Assembly: GCF_022808175.1 (NCBI RefSeq)
Contig: NZ_JALGBX010000009.1
Span: 62,001-126,000, forward strand
Reading direction: 5' to 3'
From: Streptomyces sp. AP-93
GTDB taxonomy: Bacteria; Actinomycetota; Actinomycetes; Streptomycetales; Streptomycetaceae
DNA: 64,000 bases
Shown: in pieces, positions 52,326 to 61,143 of the stretch
Position numbering within the stretch: the first letter of the stretch is position 1
How the letters are laid out: every line of letters starts with the position of its first letter
Notes under the pieces: model-generated
The model's database searches: none
Told to the model about the DNA's origin: nothing
Seen by the model: only the letters and a program-made list of their open reading frames with translations
Position numbers and translations under genes: made by a program

Positions 52326-53306
52326 ATGACCATCAGTCCCGACGTGATCGAGGACGCCTCGGCGTCTTCCGGCGCGTCCGCGCCGTCCGCGACCCTCGGC
52401 GGTGAGAGCAAGCGGTCCGTCGAGCAGATCGCGCTGCTGCTGTTCATCACCGTCCCCTTCCTCGCCCTGCTGGTGGCCGTTCCGCTCGCCTGGGGCTGGG
52501 GGGTGAGCTGGCTGGACGTGGGCCTGATGGTGTTCATGTACTTCCTGGCCTGCCACGGCATCACCATCGGCTTCCACCGCTACTTCACGCACGGTTCTTT
52601 CAAGGCGAAGCGGCCGCTGCGCATCGTGCTGGCGGTCATGGGCTCGATGGCGGTCGAAGGACCCCTGGTGCGCTGGGTGGCCGACCACCGCAAGCACCAC
52701 AAGTACTCCGACCACGAGGGCGACCCGCATTCGCCGTGGCGCTTCGGCGAGACGGTCCCGGCCCTGATGAAGGGCCTGTGGTGGGCGCACATCGGCTGGC
52801 TCTTCGACGAGGAGCAGACCGACCAGCAGAAGTACGCCCCGGACCTGATCAAGGACCCGGCGATCCGCCGGATCTCGCGCGACTTCGTCTTCTGGACGAT
52901 GTTCTCGCTGGCGCTGCCGCCGCTGGTGGGCGGTCTGGTGACGATGTCGTGGTGGGGCGCCTTCACCGCGTTCTTCTGGGGCTCCCTGGTCCGGGTCGCG
53001 CTGCTGCACCACGTGACGTGGTCGATCAACTCGATCTGCCACGCGGTGGGCAAGCGCCCCTTCAAGTCGCGCGACCGCTCCGGCAACGTGTGGTGGCTGG
53101 CGGTGCTGTCCTGCGGTGAGTCCTGGCACAACCTGCACCACGCCGACCCGACCTCGGCCCGGCACGGTGTGCTGCGCGGCCAGGTCGACTCCAGTGCGCG
53201 GCTGATCCGCTGGTTCGAACAGCTGGGCTGGGCGTCCGACGTCCGCTGGCCGTCCGAGGCCCGCATCGACGCCCGGCGCAAGGAAGAAGTGTCGAACGCG
53301 GCATGA
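52326..53306 (+). CDS. Membrane-bound acyl-CoA/fatty acid desaturase
   Basis: A 326-residue integral desaturase. Three iron-binding His boxes are HGITIGFHRYFTH, DHRKHHKYSD and SWHNLHH. Several long hydrophobic segments surround them. It should introduce a delta-9-type double bond into membrane acyl chains. ATG 52326 follows an AGGGGA site. The stop overlaps the TetR gene start (ATGA), so both are one transcript. Confidence 0.93.
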   Translation: MTISPDVIEDASASSGASAPSATLGGESKRSVEQIALLLFITVPFLALLVAVPLAWGWGVSWLDVGLMVFMYFLACHGITIGFHRYFTHGSFKAKRPLRIVLAVMGSMAVEGPLVRWVADHRKHHKYSDHEGDPHSPWRFGETVPALMKGLWWAHIGWLFDEEQTDQQKYAPDLIKDPAIRRISRDFVFWTMFSLALPPLVGGLVTMSWWGAFTAFFWGSLVRVALLHHVTWSINSICHAVGKRPFKSRDRSGNVWWLAVLSCGESWHNLHHADPTSARHGVLRGQVDSSARLIRWFEQLGWASDVRWPSEARIDARRKEEVSNAA

Positions 53307-53977
53307 TGGGGGGTGTGGGAAACGACGGCAGCAGTTCCAGCAGCGAGAAGCCCAGGCGCGGCCGCCGGGTCCGGATGACTGGCGCCGAACGGCGTCAGCA
53401 ACTGCTGGACATCGGCCGCACCCTGTTCGCCGAGAAGGGGTTCGAGGGCACGTCGGTGGAGGAGATCGCGGCGAAGGCCGGAGTCTCCAAGCCGGTGGTC
53501 TACGAGCACTTCGGCGGCAAGGAGGGCCTCTACGCGGTCGTCGTGGACCGCGAGATGCGCCAGCTGCTGGACGGGGTGACGGGCGCGCTGACGGCCGGGC
53601 ACCCGCGGGAGCTGCTGGAGCAGGCGGCCTTCGCGCTCCTGGACTACATCGAGAACTACACGGACGGTTTCCGGATCCTGGTCCGTGACTCCCCCGTGGC
53701 CCAGTCGACGGGCACCTTCGCCTCGCTGATCAGCGACATTGCCACTCAGGTCGAGGACATCCTCGGTCTGGAGTTCAAGGCCCGCGGCTTCGACCCGAAG
53801 CTGGCCCCGCTGTACGCGCAGGCGCTGGTCGGGATGGTCGCGCTGACCGGGCAGTGGTGGCTGGAGACGCGCCAGCCGAAGAAGGCCGAGGTGGCGGCGC
53901 ACCTGGTGAACCTGTCCTGGCACGGGCTGGAGAACCTGGAAGCGAAGCCGCGGCTGGTGGGCCACCGCAAGAAGTGA
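53303..53977 (+). CDS. TetR-family regulator coupled to the desaturase
   Basis: A 224-residue regulator. The HTH is typical (RRQQLLDIGRTLFAEKGFEG, TSVEEIAAKAGVSKPVVYEH), and the C-terminal ligand domain ends in HLVNLSWHGLENL. ATG 53303 (or 53306) overlaps the desaturase stop. It is probably a product- or acyl-CoA-sensing repressor acting on the tandem dyads upstream of the desaturase; that is inference. Confidence 0.93.
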   Translation: MMGGVGNDGSSSSSEKPRRGRRVRMTGAERRQQLLDIGRTLFAEKGFEGTSVEEIAAKAGVSKPVVYEHFGGKEGLYAVVVDREMRQLLDGVTGALTAGHPRELLEQAAFALLDYIENYTDGFRILVRDSPVAQSTGTFASLISDIATQVEDILGLEFKARGFDPKLAPLYAQALVGMVALTGQWWLETRQPKKAEVAAHLVNLSWHGLENLEAKPRLVGHRKK

Positions 53978-54020
53978 GTGCGCCCGTCCGTTCGCGGTGT
54001 GTGAGCGGGACGTCGCGCCT

Positions 54021-54049
54021 GGTGCCCGGGGCCGCAGGCCCCGGGCACC
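54021..54049 (+). terminator. Terminator after the desaturase-TetR operon
   Basis: GGTGCCCGGGGCC (54021-54033) pairs perfectly with 54037-54049 around a GCA loop, 44 bases past the TetR stop. Confidence 0.85.
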
Positions 54050-54089
54050 GCTGCGTTCTGAACGTGATCAAAACGGCTCGCTTAATGTC

Positions 54090-54117
54090 TGGACAATGCC
54101 CGCCGCACGGGTAGTCT
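54090..54117 (+). promoter_or_regulatory. Possible promoter of the FG-GAP protein gene
   Basis: TGGACA (54090-54095) and TAGTCT (54112-54117) with a 16-base spacer. The start would leave a leader of about 100 bases before the TTG at 54224. Confidence 0.4.
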
Positions 54118-54223
54118 TCGGTAACTCCCGGGGGGGAATGCCGTCTCACGTGCAGCGCAGCACTGCCGCGCGCCGTGGACGAAGACGTTCAGCCCGGTTT
54201 CGCCTGACTACCAGGGAGACCTC

Positions 54224-55957
54224 TTGTCTTTCATGCGCTCCACGCGCTCCGGCCGCATCGCGGCCTGCACCGCCCTCGCCGTCGCGGCGGGCATGCTCCT
54301 TTCCGGTCCGGTCTCGGCCGCCGAGCAGCCGGTCCCCACGGCGAAGGCCGAGCGGCCCGAGACCGATGACCGCGCCACGGGCACCCGGCCGCAGGCCCCG
54401 GCGCCCAAGGCCAAGAACAGCACCCGCGGCACGACGGCCGCCGCTCCGCTGACGCCGCTGTTCGACGTCGACGGCGACGGCTGGTCGGACATCCTGTACC
54501 GCGGGCTCAGCGGCAGGACGTTCCTGAAGACCTTCCACGACGAGCAGGACCCGGTGTACGGCGTACCCGGCTCCGGTCCCGACGACGGCGCGGACTTCAA
54601 GGACGTCATCCCGGCCGGCGACCTCGACCGCGACGGGCGCCCGGAGCTCCTGACGCTCTCCGTCACCGGCAGGCTGTCGCTGCTGACGGCGGAGACGAAC
54701 GGCTCCTCGGCCACCGGCTGGTCCGGCAGCGGCTGGAACGTCTACAACAAGGTCACCGGGGTCGGCGATGTGACCGGCGACGGCAAGGCGGACCTGCTGG
54801 CCCGTACGTACGCGGGCTCCCTGTACCTGTACCCGGGCAAGGGCACGGCCGGTTCGAGCAGCCCGTACGGCTCCCGGATCGCCCTTGGCGGCGGCTGGAA
54901 CAGCTACTCCCAGATCGTCGGTGGCGGCGACTTCACCGCCGACGGCAAGGCCGACCTCGCGGTGGCCACGCCGGGCGGCTCGCTCTACGTCTACCCGGGC
55001 AACGGCTCCGGCGGCTTCGGCGACCGGATCAAGTCCGGCACCGGCTGGAACATGTACAACCAGATCCAGGTGCTGACCAACAACACGGGCGGCAGCTGGC
55101 TCGTGGGCCGCGACGCGAGCGGCAAGATGTGGAACTACCCCTCGAACGGCGCCGGCGGCTTCGGCGACCGTGTGGCGATGGGCCAGGGCTGGGAGTTCAC
55201 CGACCTGATCTCCGGCCAGGGCGGCGTGCCCGCGCACGGCCGCTCCGAGCTGGTCGGCCGCACCAGCGGCGGCGCCGTCTACTACTACTACGGCAAGCAG
55301 AACGGTGGCTTCGGCGACCGCCAGGAGGCTCTGGGGAACGGCCAGGCGCCGGTCGACCAGGTCGGCATGGCCGTGGCGTCCTCGTTCGACTCCCAGAACG
55401 AGACCAGCTGGCTCTTCTGGGGCGGCGGCAAGCTCTACATCGGCGACCACGACCTGGGCGCCGGCTGGGGCATCTACAACTCCCTCGTCGGTGTGGGCGA
55501 CATCAACGGCGACGGCTACGGCGACCTGCTGGCCCGCGACAAGTCCAACGTGCTGTGGCTCTACCCGAGCTACGGCAACGGCTACCAGTTCCGTGACCGT
55601 GTCCGGCTCGGCAGCGGTTGGGGCTCCTACAACAAGCTCTTCGGCGCCGGCGACATCACCGGTGACGGCCGCGCCGACCTGCTCGCCCGCGGCAGCGACG
55701 GCACGCTGTGGGCCTACCCGGGCAACGGCACCGCCGGCTTCGGCGACCGCGTCAAGATCGGCGACGGCGGCTGGAACACCCTGAAGAAGCTGGCCGCGGT
55801 CGGCGACATCACCGGTGACGGCCGCACCGACCTCGTCGGCGTCAACTCCGCCGGTACCGCGTACCTGTACAAGGCGACGGGCCTCAAGGGCCTGAGCACC
55901 TTCAAGGGCAGCACCTCCCTCGGTGGCGGCTGGAACGCCTACGTGAACCTGCTCTGA
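54224..55957 (+). CDS. Secreted FG-GAP/VCBS repeat protein
   Basis: A 577-residue exported protein: signal peptide (LAVAAGMLLSGPVSA), Pro/Lys linker, then about nine repeats of an integrin-type FG-GAP propeller with Ca-binding loops such as DVDGDGWSDI, DVTGDGKADLL, DINGDGYGDLL and DITGDGRADLL. Between them lie YLYPGKGTAG-type and GGWNSYSQIVGGGDF blades. It should form a calcium-stabilised propeller outside the cell; ligand unknown. TTG 54224 has proper spacing to AGGGAG; ATG 54233 is too far. Confidence 0.92.
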   Translation: MSFMRSTRSGRIAACTALAVAAGMLLSGPVSAAEQPVPTAKAERPETDDRATGTRPQAPAPKAKNSTRGTTAAAPLTPLFDVDGDGWSDILYRGLSGRTFLKTFHDEQDPVYGVPGSGPDDGADFKDVIPAGDLDRDGRPELLTLSVTGRLSLLTAETNGSSATGWSGSGWNVYNKVTGVGDVTGDGKADLLARTYAGSLYLYPGKGTAGSSSPYGSRIALGGGWNSYSQIVGGGDFTADGKADLAVATPGGSLYVYPGNGSGGFGDRIKSGTGWNMYNQIQVLTNNTGGSWLVGRDASGKMWNYPSNGAGGFGDRVAMGQGWEFTDLISGQGGVPAHGRSELVGRTSGGAVYYYYGKQNGGFGDRQEALGNGQAPVDQVGMAVASSFDSQNETSWLFWGGGKLYIGDHDLGAGWGIYNSLVGVGDINGDGYGDLLARDKSNVLWLYPSYGNGYQFRDRVRLGSGWGSYNKLFGAGDITGDGRADLLARGSDGTLWAYPGNGTAGFGDRVKIGDGGWNTLKKLAAVGDITGDGRTDLVGVNSAGTAYLYKATGLKGLSTFKGSTSLGGGWNAYVNLL

Positions 55958-55970
55958 CCGGTCCCGTACG

Positions 55971-56018
55971 CACGAAGGCGCCCCGTCACCGGATCTCCGG
56001 TGGCGGGGCGCCTTCGTG
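55971..56018. terminator. Bidirectional terminator between FG-GAP and VOC genes
   Basis: A 15-bp outer stem (55971-55985 with 56004-56018) with an inner CACCGG/CCGGTG stem, between convergent genes. Confidence 0.88.
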
Positions 56019-56062
56019 TGCGCCGTGGCGGTTCAGCGGCCGACGCGTTCCGGGGTGTGCGG

Positions 56063-56467
56063 TCAGAGAGCGTGCGGTTCGTGGCCGTGCGGTTCCAGGC
56101 CGTGTGGTTCCAAAAACTCCAGCCGGTTGCCCACCGGATCCTCGGAGTAGAAGCGGCGGTGCCCCGGCAGGCCGTCGTCCCAGACGACCTTCGCGCCCCG
56201 CTCCTGAAGTCTGCTCGCGTAGGCCTCGATGCCGTCGACCCTGAGTCCCGGGTGGGCCTTGCGGGCGGGGCGGAAGTCCTCCTCGATGCCCAGGTGGAGC
56301 TGGACCGGCCCGGCGGCGAACCAGCAGCCGCCGCGCGCCGCGAGCACCGGCGGCTTGGGGATCTCGGTCATGCCGAGGACCTCGGTGTAGTAGGTGCGCA
56401 GCCGCTCCTCCGAGCCGGGCGGGGCGGCGAGCTGGACGTGGTCGACGGCGGCAAGCCCGACGAGCAT
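56063..56467 (-). CDS. VOC-family (glyoxalase-type) protein
   Basis: A 134-residue VOC fold: DHVQLAAPPGSEERLRTYY, FAAGPVQLHLGIEEDFRPA, HPGLRVDGIEAYASRLQERG and FYSEDPVGNRLEFLEPHG, with the His/Glu metal positions. It is probably a dioxygenase, lyase or resistance protein, but not determinable. The C-terminal tail has repeated EPHG. ATG 56467 follows a GGAGG site and is 2 bases from the upstream methyltransferase stop (56470), so the two are co-transcribed. Confidence 0.85.
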   Translation of the reverse strand: MLVGLAAVDHVQLAAPPGSEERLRTYYTEVLGMTEIPKPPVLAARGGCWFAAGPVQLHLGIEEDFRPARKAHPGLRVDGIEAYASRLQERGAKVVWDDGLPGHRRFYSEDPVGNRLEFLEPHGLEPHGHEPHAL

Positions 56468-56469
56468 GC

Positions 56470-57354
56470 TCAGGCCTCCCTGCGGGCTACGGCGAAGATC
56501 CGGCGGAACGGGAAGACGGTGCCGCGGGGACCTGTGGGGTAGGCCTCGCGCAGCAGGGTGCGGTACTCGGCGAGGAAGGCCTCGGCGGCCTCCTCGTCGT
56601 CGGCCAGCGCGGTGAGCACGGGCCGCAGCGCGGTGCCCTTGACCCAGTCCAGTACCGGGTCGGGGCCCTGGAGCAGCTGGTGGTAGGTGGTCTCCCAGAC
56701 GTCGGCGGCGCAGCCGAGTTCGGTGAACCGCTCGAGGTATCCGGAGGGTTCGAGGATGTGGATGTAGCGGGCTCCGTGTCCGGCGAGCCGGGCCCGCCAG
56801 CGCGGGGTGTCGCACAGCTCGGCGAGGATCCGGTGGCTGGGGGCGGTGAAGTTGCCGGGGATCTGGAAGGCGAAGGTGCCGCCGGGGCGCAGTCCGTTGA
56901 TCCAGGGGGCGAAGGAGCCGGCGTGGCCGGGGACCCATTGGAAGGCGGCGTTGGAGACGATCAGGTCGTAGGGCTCCTCGGGGAGCCAGTCGGCGAGGTT
57001 CCCGTGGCGGAAGTCGAGCCGGCCGCCGCCGCCGGTGGGGCCGGCGTACTCGGCGTGGGCGCGGTGGAGCATCTCCGGGGAGAGGTCGTACCCGGTGATG
57101 TGGGCTTCGGGCCAGCGGTCCGCGAGGAGCGCGGTGACGTTGCCGGGGCCGCAGCCGAGGTCGGCGATCCGGGCGGCCCGGGAGGGGAGCTCGGGTATCC
57201 GGGCCAGGAGGTCGAGGAAGGGCCTGGCGCGGTGGCCGGCGTGCCGGAGGTACTGCTGCGGATCCCAGGTGGGGGCTGGGGGCGCCGTCGTCGTGGCGGT
57301 GGTCGTGGTCGTGGTCGTCGCCGGAATCCTGGCCGGCGCGGTATCGGAATGCAT
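56470..57354 (-). CDS. SAM-dependent methyltransferase (trans-aconitate 2-methyltransferase-like)
   Basis: A 294-residue enzyme. DLGCGPGNVTALLADRWPEA is the SAM motif I, VSNAAFQWVPGHAGSF the acceptor loop, and RYIHILEPSGYLERFTELG the Tam-type C-terminal region. Trans-aconitate is the expected substrate, but relatives vary. A Thr-rich stretch precedes the catalytic domain. ATG 57354 follows GGGAGG. It is divergent from the MarR gene, with palindromes between. Confidence 0.88.
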   Translation of the reverse strand: MHSDTAPARIPATTTTTTTATTTAPPAPTWDPQQYLRHAGHRARPFLDLLARIPELPSRAARIADLGCGPGNVTALLADRWPEAHITGYDLSPEMLHRAHAEYAGPTGGGGRLDFRHGNLADWLPEEPYDLIVSNAAFQWVPGHAGSFAPWINGLRPGGTFAFQIPGNFTAPSHRILAELCDTPRWRARLAGHGARYIHILEPSGYLERFTELGCAADVWETTYHQLLQGPDPVLDWVKGTALRPVLTALADDEEAAEAFLAEYRTLLREAYPTGPRGTVFPFRRIFAVARREA

Positions 57355-57433
57355 GTTCGAGCCTCCCTGCTGGCGGTTCGGTCGGAATCGGAAGCTGCTC
57401 CGGCCCCCTCCATGCCCATGGTGGCGGAAAATA

Positions 57434-57463
57434 TATCTCGACGTCAAGATACTCGGAACCGAG
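57434..57463. promoter_or_regulatory. Two palindromes in the methyltransferase-MarR promoter region
   Basis: TATCTCGACGTCAAGATA (57434-57451) is an 18-base imperfect palindrome matching the MarR-type TATCTTGA..TCAAGATA form. CTCGGAACCGAG (57452-57463) is a perfect 5+2+5 dyad directly after it. Confidence 0.65.
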
Positions 57464-57514
57464 ATACTCGATTTAAAGAGACTTCACATCGACAGACCCT
57501 TTACACTGATCCGC

Positions 57515-58012
57515 ATGGAGGACGAGGTCGACCGACTGGTCGCGGCATGGCGGCGGGAACGCCCTGACCTCGACGTGGAACCACTCGAGGTGCTCAGCCG
57601 CGTCAGCAGGCTCGCGCGGCACCTCGACCGCGCCCGCCGGCTGGCCTTCTCCGAGCACGGCCTGGAGCCCTGGGAGTTCGACGTCCTGACCTCGCTGCGT
57701 CGGGCCGGCGCGCCCTACCAGCTCTCCCCCGGCCAGTTGCTGACGCAGACCCTGGTGACCTCCGGGACCATGACCAACCGTATCGACCGGCTCGCCAAGA
57801 AGGGCCTCGTCGAACGGCTGCCGGACCCCAACGACCGCCGCGGGGTCCTGGTGCGCCTCAGCCCCGAGGGGCGCGACCGCGCCGACCAGGCGCTCGCCGG
57901 GCTGCTGGCCCAGGAACGGGCGATCCTGGCCCAGCTCTCGCGGACGCAGCGCGGCGATCTCGCCGGGCTGCTACGCCAGTTGACCGCTCCGTTCGACAAC
58001 ATCCCCGGCTAG
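57515..58012 (+). CDS. MarR-family regulator
   Basis: A 165-residue regulator. RVSRLARHLDRARRLAFSEHG and PWEFDVLTSLRRAG form the first half, then the winged helix TLVTSGTMTNRIDRLAKKGL and RLPDPNDRRGVLVRLSPEGR. ATG 57515 is used; the frame extends far upstream without homology. The palindromes upstream suggest it represses itself and the divergent methyltransferase/VOC genes. Its 3' end overlaps the convergent LuxR gene by 42 bases. Confidence 0.92.
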   Translation: MEDEVDRLVAAWRRERPDLDVEPLEVLSRVSRLARHLDRARRLAFSEHGLEPWEFDVLTSLRRAGAPYQLSPGQLLTQTLVTSGTMTNRIDRLAKKGLVERLPDPNDRRGVLVRLSPEGRDRADQALAGLLAQERAILAQLSRTQRGDLAGLLRQLTAPFDNIPG

Positions 58013-58756
58013 CCCCTGCCCCGGCAGTCCCGGCAGGTCGGCGGGGCGTACGCCGGCCCGGCGGGCCAGGGCGACCGCCGCGAGCGTGGAGTGCACGCCC
58101 AGCTTGCCCAGCACGTTCTGCATGTGGGTGCGGACGGTGTGCGGGGAGAGGAACAGCCGCGCGGCCACGTCCTTGCGGCCCAGCCCCGCCACCATGCAGC
58201 GCAGCACCTCGTGTTCCCTGGGCGTGAGGGACTCCACCAGCCGTTCGCTGTCGGTACGGTGCTTGCGCGCCGCGGTCAGTTCGCGGAGCACCCCGGTGAG
58301 CAGCGCGGGCGGCAGGTGCGTCTCCTCGCGCAGGACTCCGCGGATGACGGCCAGGAGCCGCGAGAGCGAGCTGTCCTTGGCCACCCAGCCCGAGGCCCCC
58401 GCCTGGAGCGCGAGGGCGGCCCGGCGTGCGTCGTCGCGCTCGGCGAGTACGACCGTACGGAGCTCGGGATGGGACACCCGTACGCCTGCCACCAGTGCGA
58501 TCCCGTCGGCGGTGGGTGGGGCGGAGCCGGACTCCCGCTGGGCCGGGACGCCCGCGGAGACGGCGGCCAGGTCGGAGTCGACCAGCAGGACGTCGAAGCG
58601 GCGCCCCTCGGCCACCGCACGTTCGAGGCAGCGCTGCGCGGCGGGGCCGCTGCCGGCCGCGGAGACGTCCACGTCCGGTTCGGCCGCGAGCGCGGCGGCG
58701 AGAGATTCGGCGAAGATGCGGTGATCGTCGACCACGAGTACCCGGATACGGACCAC
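57971..58756 (-). CDS. LuxR-family response regulator
   Basis: A 261-residue regulator. The receiver domain starts VRIRVLVVDDHRIFAESLAA and keeps the phospho-acceptor Asp region VLLVDSDL and a Lys in GWVAKDSS. The C-terminal HTH is SLTPREHEVLRCMVAGLGRK, LFLSPHTVRTHMQNVLGKLG. No histidine kinase adjoins. The GTG at 58756 follows a GGGGG site. The stop lies inside the convergent MarR gene. Confidence 0.9.
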   Translation of the reverse strand: MVRIRVLVVDDHRIFAESLAAALAAEPDVDVSAAGSGPAAQRCLERAVAEGRRFDVLLVDSDLAAVSAGVPAQRESGSAPPTADGIALVAGVRVSHPELRTVVLAERDDARRAALALQAGASGWVAKDSSLSRLLAVIRGVLREETHLPPALLTGVLRELTAARKHRTDSERLVESLTPREHEVLRCMVAGLGRKDVAARLFLSPHTVRTHMQNVLGKLGVHSTLAAVALARRAGVRPADLPGLPGQGLAGDVVERSGQLA

Positions 58757-59232
58757 AAAACCCCCAAGGGTCGGGGAACGGACGACTGCGGGTACGACGC
58801 CCGGACCGGGTGATCCGCAGGCGCCGCGGCCGCCGCCGTGACATCTCTGCACTACCCCGGACCGGACGTCGTACCCGACTTGTCTCGACCCCTGAATCAA
58901 CACCGGCCCCCACCGGTGTCACGCATCAGCGTAGGGCCGGGGTCGACTCGTGGTTGGCCGAATTGCAGAAGTTTTCCGAGCGATTTTCCGGCGAGGCGCT
59001 TCCGGAGGGGCTCCGGGGTGGCTTGAAATCGACTGCTTACCGCCTGCGGAAGTCCCGTTCCGTGCGGTCGTGTGCCGCGGGCAGTTGCACGAGGGGTATT
59101 TCACTCGGCGTGCGCACGCCGGGCGCCCGCGCGCAGCGCCCGGCGAGGGCGCGCCCGGAACGCACGCGCGCCCCCGCTCCGGTGGGGGCGGGGGCGCGCG
59201 GGGCAGGGGTGGTGCGGGAGGTGCCTGCGGGC
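58757..59232. other. Intergenic region between the LuxR regulator and galE
   Basis: About 475 bases with no convincing gene. It contains the LuxR leader and promoter (minus strand), an inverted repeat ACACCGG-N6-CCGGTGT at 58900-58919, and the galE terminator at 59165-59200. Short open frames here lack homology. Confidence 0.5.
59165..59200 (-). terminator. Terminator downstream of galE
   Basis: CGCGCGCCCCCGC (59165-59177) pairs with GCGGGGGCGCGCG (59188-59200), a 13-bp stem with a 10-base loop, 33 bases past the galE stop. Confidence 0.75.
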
Positions 59233-60207
59233 TCAGCCGCGCCGGGCGCGGGTGAAGTTCCAGGCGTCCGTCACGATGCCGGTGAGGTCCGAGCGGGTCG
59301 GGGCCCAGCCGAGGCGCTCGTGTGCCGTGCGGGCGGAGGCGACGAGGAAGGCCGGGTCGCCGGCCCGGCGGGGGGCCACGATCTCGGGAATCTCCTTCCC
59401 GGTGACCTTGCGGACCGTCTCGATGACCTCGCGGACCGAGAACCCGCCGCCGTTGCCGAGGTTGCACACCAGGTGCTCCCCCTCGGCGGCGACCCGCAGC
59501 GCGGCCAGGTGGGCCTCGGCCAGGTCGGCGACGTGGATGTAGTCCCGTACGCAGGTGCCGTCCGGGGTCGGGTAGTCCTCGCCGAACACGGAGATCGACT
59601 CCCGCTCGCCGAGGGCCACTTGCAGCACCAGCGGGATCAGGTGGGTCTCGGGGTCGTGCAGCTCGCCGAACCGTCCGTACGCCCCGGCCACGTTGAAGTA
59701 GCGCAGCGAGACCGCCGCGAGGCCGTGCGCCACGCACTCCCCCGCGATCATGTGGTCGACGGCCAGCTTCGAGGCCCCGTACGGGTTGGTGGGGGCCGTC
59801 GCCGAGGACTCGGTCAACGGGCCGTCGCCGGGCTCGCCGTAGGTGGCCGCGGTGGAGGAGAACACCAGCCGGCGCACGCCCGCCCCGCGCATCGCGGCCA
59901 GCAGGGCCAGCGTGCCGCCGACGTTGTTCTCCCAGTACTTGCCGGGGTTCACCACGGATTCGCCGACCTGCGAGGAGGCCGCGAAGTGCAGGACCCCGTC
60001 GTAGGAGGGGTCCAGGTACTCGGCGGCGTCCTGGATGCGGCCCTCGATGAACGCGGCGCCGGCCGGCACCCCGGAACGGAAGCCGGTGGAGAGGTCGTCG
60101 AGGACGGTGACCTCGTGGCCCGCCTCGAGGAGGTGCGCGGCGACCACCCCGCCCACGTATCCGGCTCCGCCGGTGACCAGGTACTTCGAAGACGCCGTCT
60201 CGCTCAC
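59233..60207 (-). CDS. galE: UDP-glucose 4-epimerase
   Basis: A 324-residue short-chain dehydrogenase-type enzyme. It has the NAD motif YLVTGGAGYVGGVVAAHLLE, the catalytic SSTAATYGEPG and NPYGASKLAVD (YxxxK), and the sugar-binding FNVAGAYGRFG. It interconverts UDP-glucose and UDP-galactose. Single gene, followed by a terminator. Confidence 0.95.
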   Translation of the reverse strand: MSETASSKYLVTGGAGYVGGVVAAHLLEAGHEVTVLDDLSTGFRSGVPAGAAFIEGRIQDAAEYLDPSYDGVLHFAASSQVGESVVNPGKYWENNVGGTLALLAAMRGAGVRRLVFSSTAATYGEPGDGPLTESSATAPTNPYGASKLAVDHMIAGECVAHGLAAVSLRYFNVAGAYGRFGELHDPETHLIPLVLQVALGERESISVFGEDYPTPDGTCVRDYIHVADLAEAHLAALRVAAEGEHLVCNLGNGGGFSVREVIETVRKVTGKEIPEIVAPRRAGDPAFLVASARTAHERLGWAPTRSDLTGIVTDAWNFTRARRG

Positions 60208-60304
60208 GTGCCTACTGCCTCTCGCCGGGGAAACGCACGCACCGTGCGCGTGCTGGTCACCGGCATACCCGAATCCGCGCCGCCGGGGAAATCCCCGGCC
60301 CGGA

Positions 60305-60994
60305 TCAGGGCCGGGCGCCCCCGGACGGCGGCGGTCCGGCCCGGTCCAGCAGACCGGTACGGGCGGCCAGCGCGGCCGCCTCCAGCCGCGAGCCCACGCC
60401 CAGCTTCATCAGCACCCGCTGGACGTGCGTGCGCGCGGTGCTCGGCGCGATGGCCATGCCGGCGGCGATGAGCCGGGTGTCCTCGCCCTCGGCGACCCGG
60501 ACCAGCACCTCCACCTCGCGCGGGGTGAGCAGTCGCAGCAGCCGACTGCCCTCGTCGTCGGGCTGGGCGGCGGGGTTGAGCAGCTCGGCGAAGGCCCCCT
60601 GCAACAGCTGCGGCGCGATGGCGACTTCCCCCGCCCGGGCCTTGGCCAGGGCCCGCTCCACGCCCTCGATGCGCTCGTCGTGGCGTACGTACCCCGAGGC
60701 GCCGGCCGCGAAGGCGGCGGCGATCCCGCGCGGGCTCGGCACCGGGCCCAGTACGACCACGGCGATCTGCGGACGCTCCCGCTTGATCCGGACGATCGGC
60801 TCGAAGACCCCGGGCTCGGCGGGCGTGGCGGTGCCCAGCAGGCAGACCTCCGGGGCGCGGCTGATGACCAGTTCGGCGGCGCCCGCGGCCGGGGCGGCGG
60901 CCGCCAGCACCCGGTGGCCGCGCAGTTTCAGGGCCGAGGCGAGCGCCTCGGCCAGCAGCCGGTGCTCGTCGACCACCATGACCCGTACGCCCAT
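60305..60994 (-). CDS. LuxR-family regulator with atypical receiver domain
   Basis: A 229-residue regulator. The N-terminus GVRVMVVDEHRLLAEALASA is receiver-like, but the phospho-acceptor position reads EVCLLGTATP, with Gly where Asp is expected, and the conserved Lys is not evident (SGYVRHDE). It is therefore probably not phosphorylated, like other atypical Streptomyces response regulators. The HTH is LLTPREVEVLVRVAEGEDTR and MAIAPSTARTHVQRVLMKLG. ATG 60994. It lies upstream of galE on the same strand. Confidence 0.88.
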   Translation of the reverse strand: MGVRVMVVDEHRLLAEALASALKLRGHRVLAAAAPAAGAAELVISRAPEVCLLGTATPAEPGVFEPIVRIKRERPQIAVVVLGPVPSPRGIAAAFAAGASGYVRHDERIEGVERALAKARAGEVAIAPQLLQGAFAELLNPAAQPDDEGSRLLRLLTPREVEVLVRVAEGEDTRLIAAGMAIAPSTARTHVQRVLMKLGVGSRLEAAALAARTGLLDRAGPPPSGGARP

Positions 60995-61068
60995 TGAGGC
61001 ACCCACCCCCGCCCTTCTGACCCGGCAAGCTACACGCTTGTTCGACGGCGCGGTGCGGATACCGCGCA

Positions 61069-61103
61069 GAAGCCCCCGGAAGGACGGACCTTCCGGGGGC
61101 TTC
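61069..61103 (-). terminator. Terminator downstream of the small secreted protein gene
   Basis: A perfect 15-bp stem (61069-61083 with 61089-61103) around a 5-base loop, 40 bases past the stop at 61144. Confidence 0.88.
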
Positions 61104-61143
61104 GGGTGCAGTAGCGCGCCCAGGTCACCTGACGCAGCAGCGC

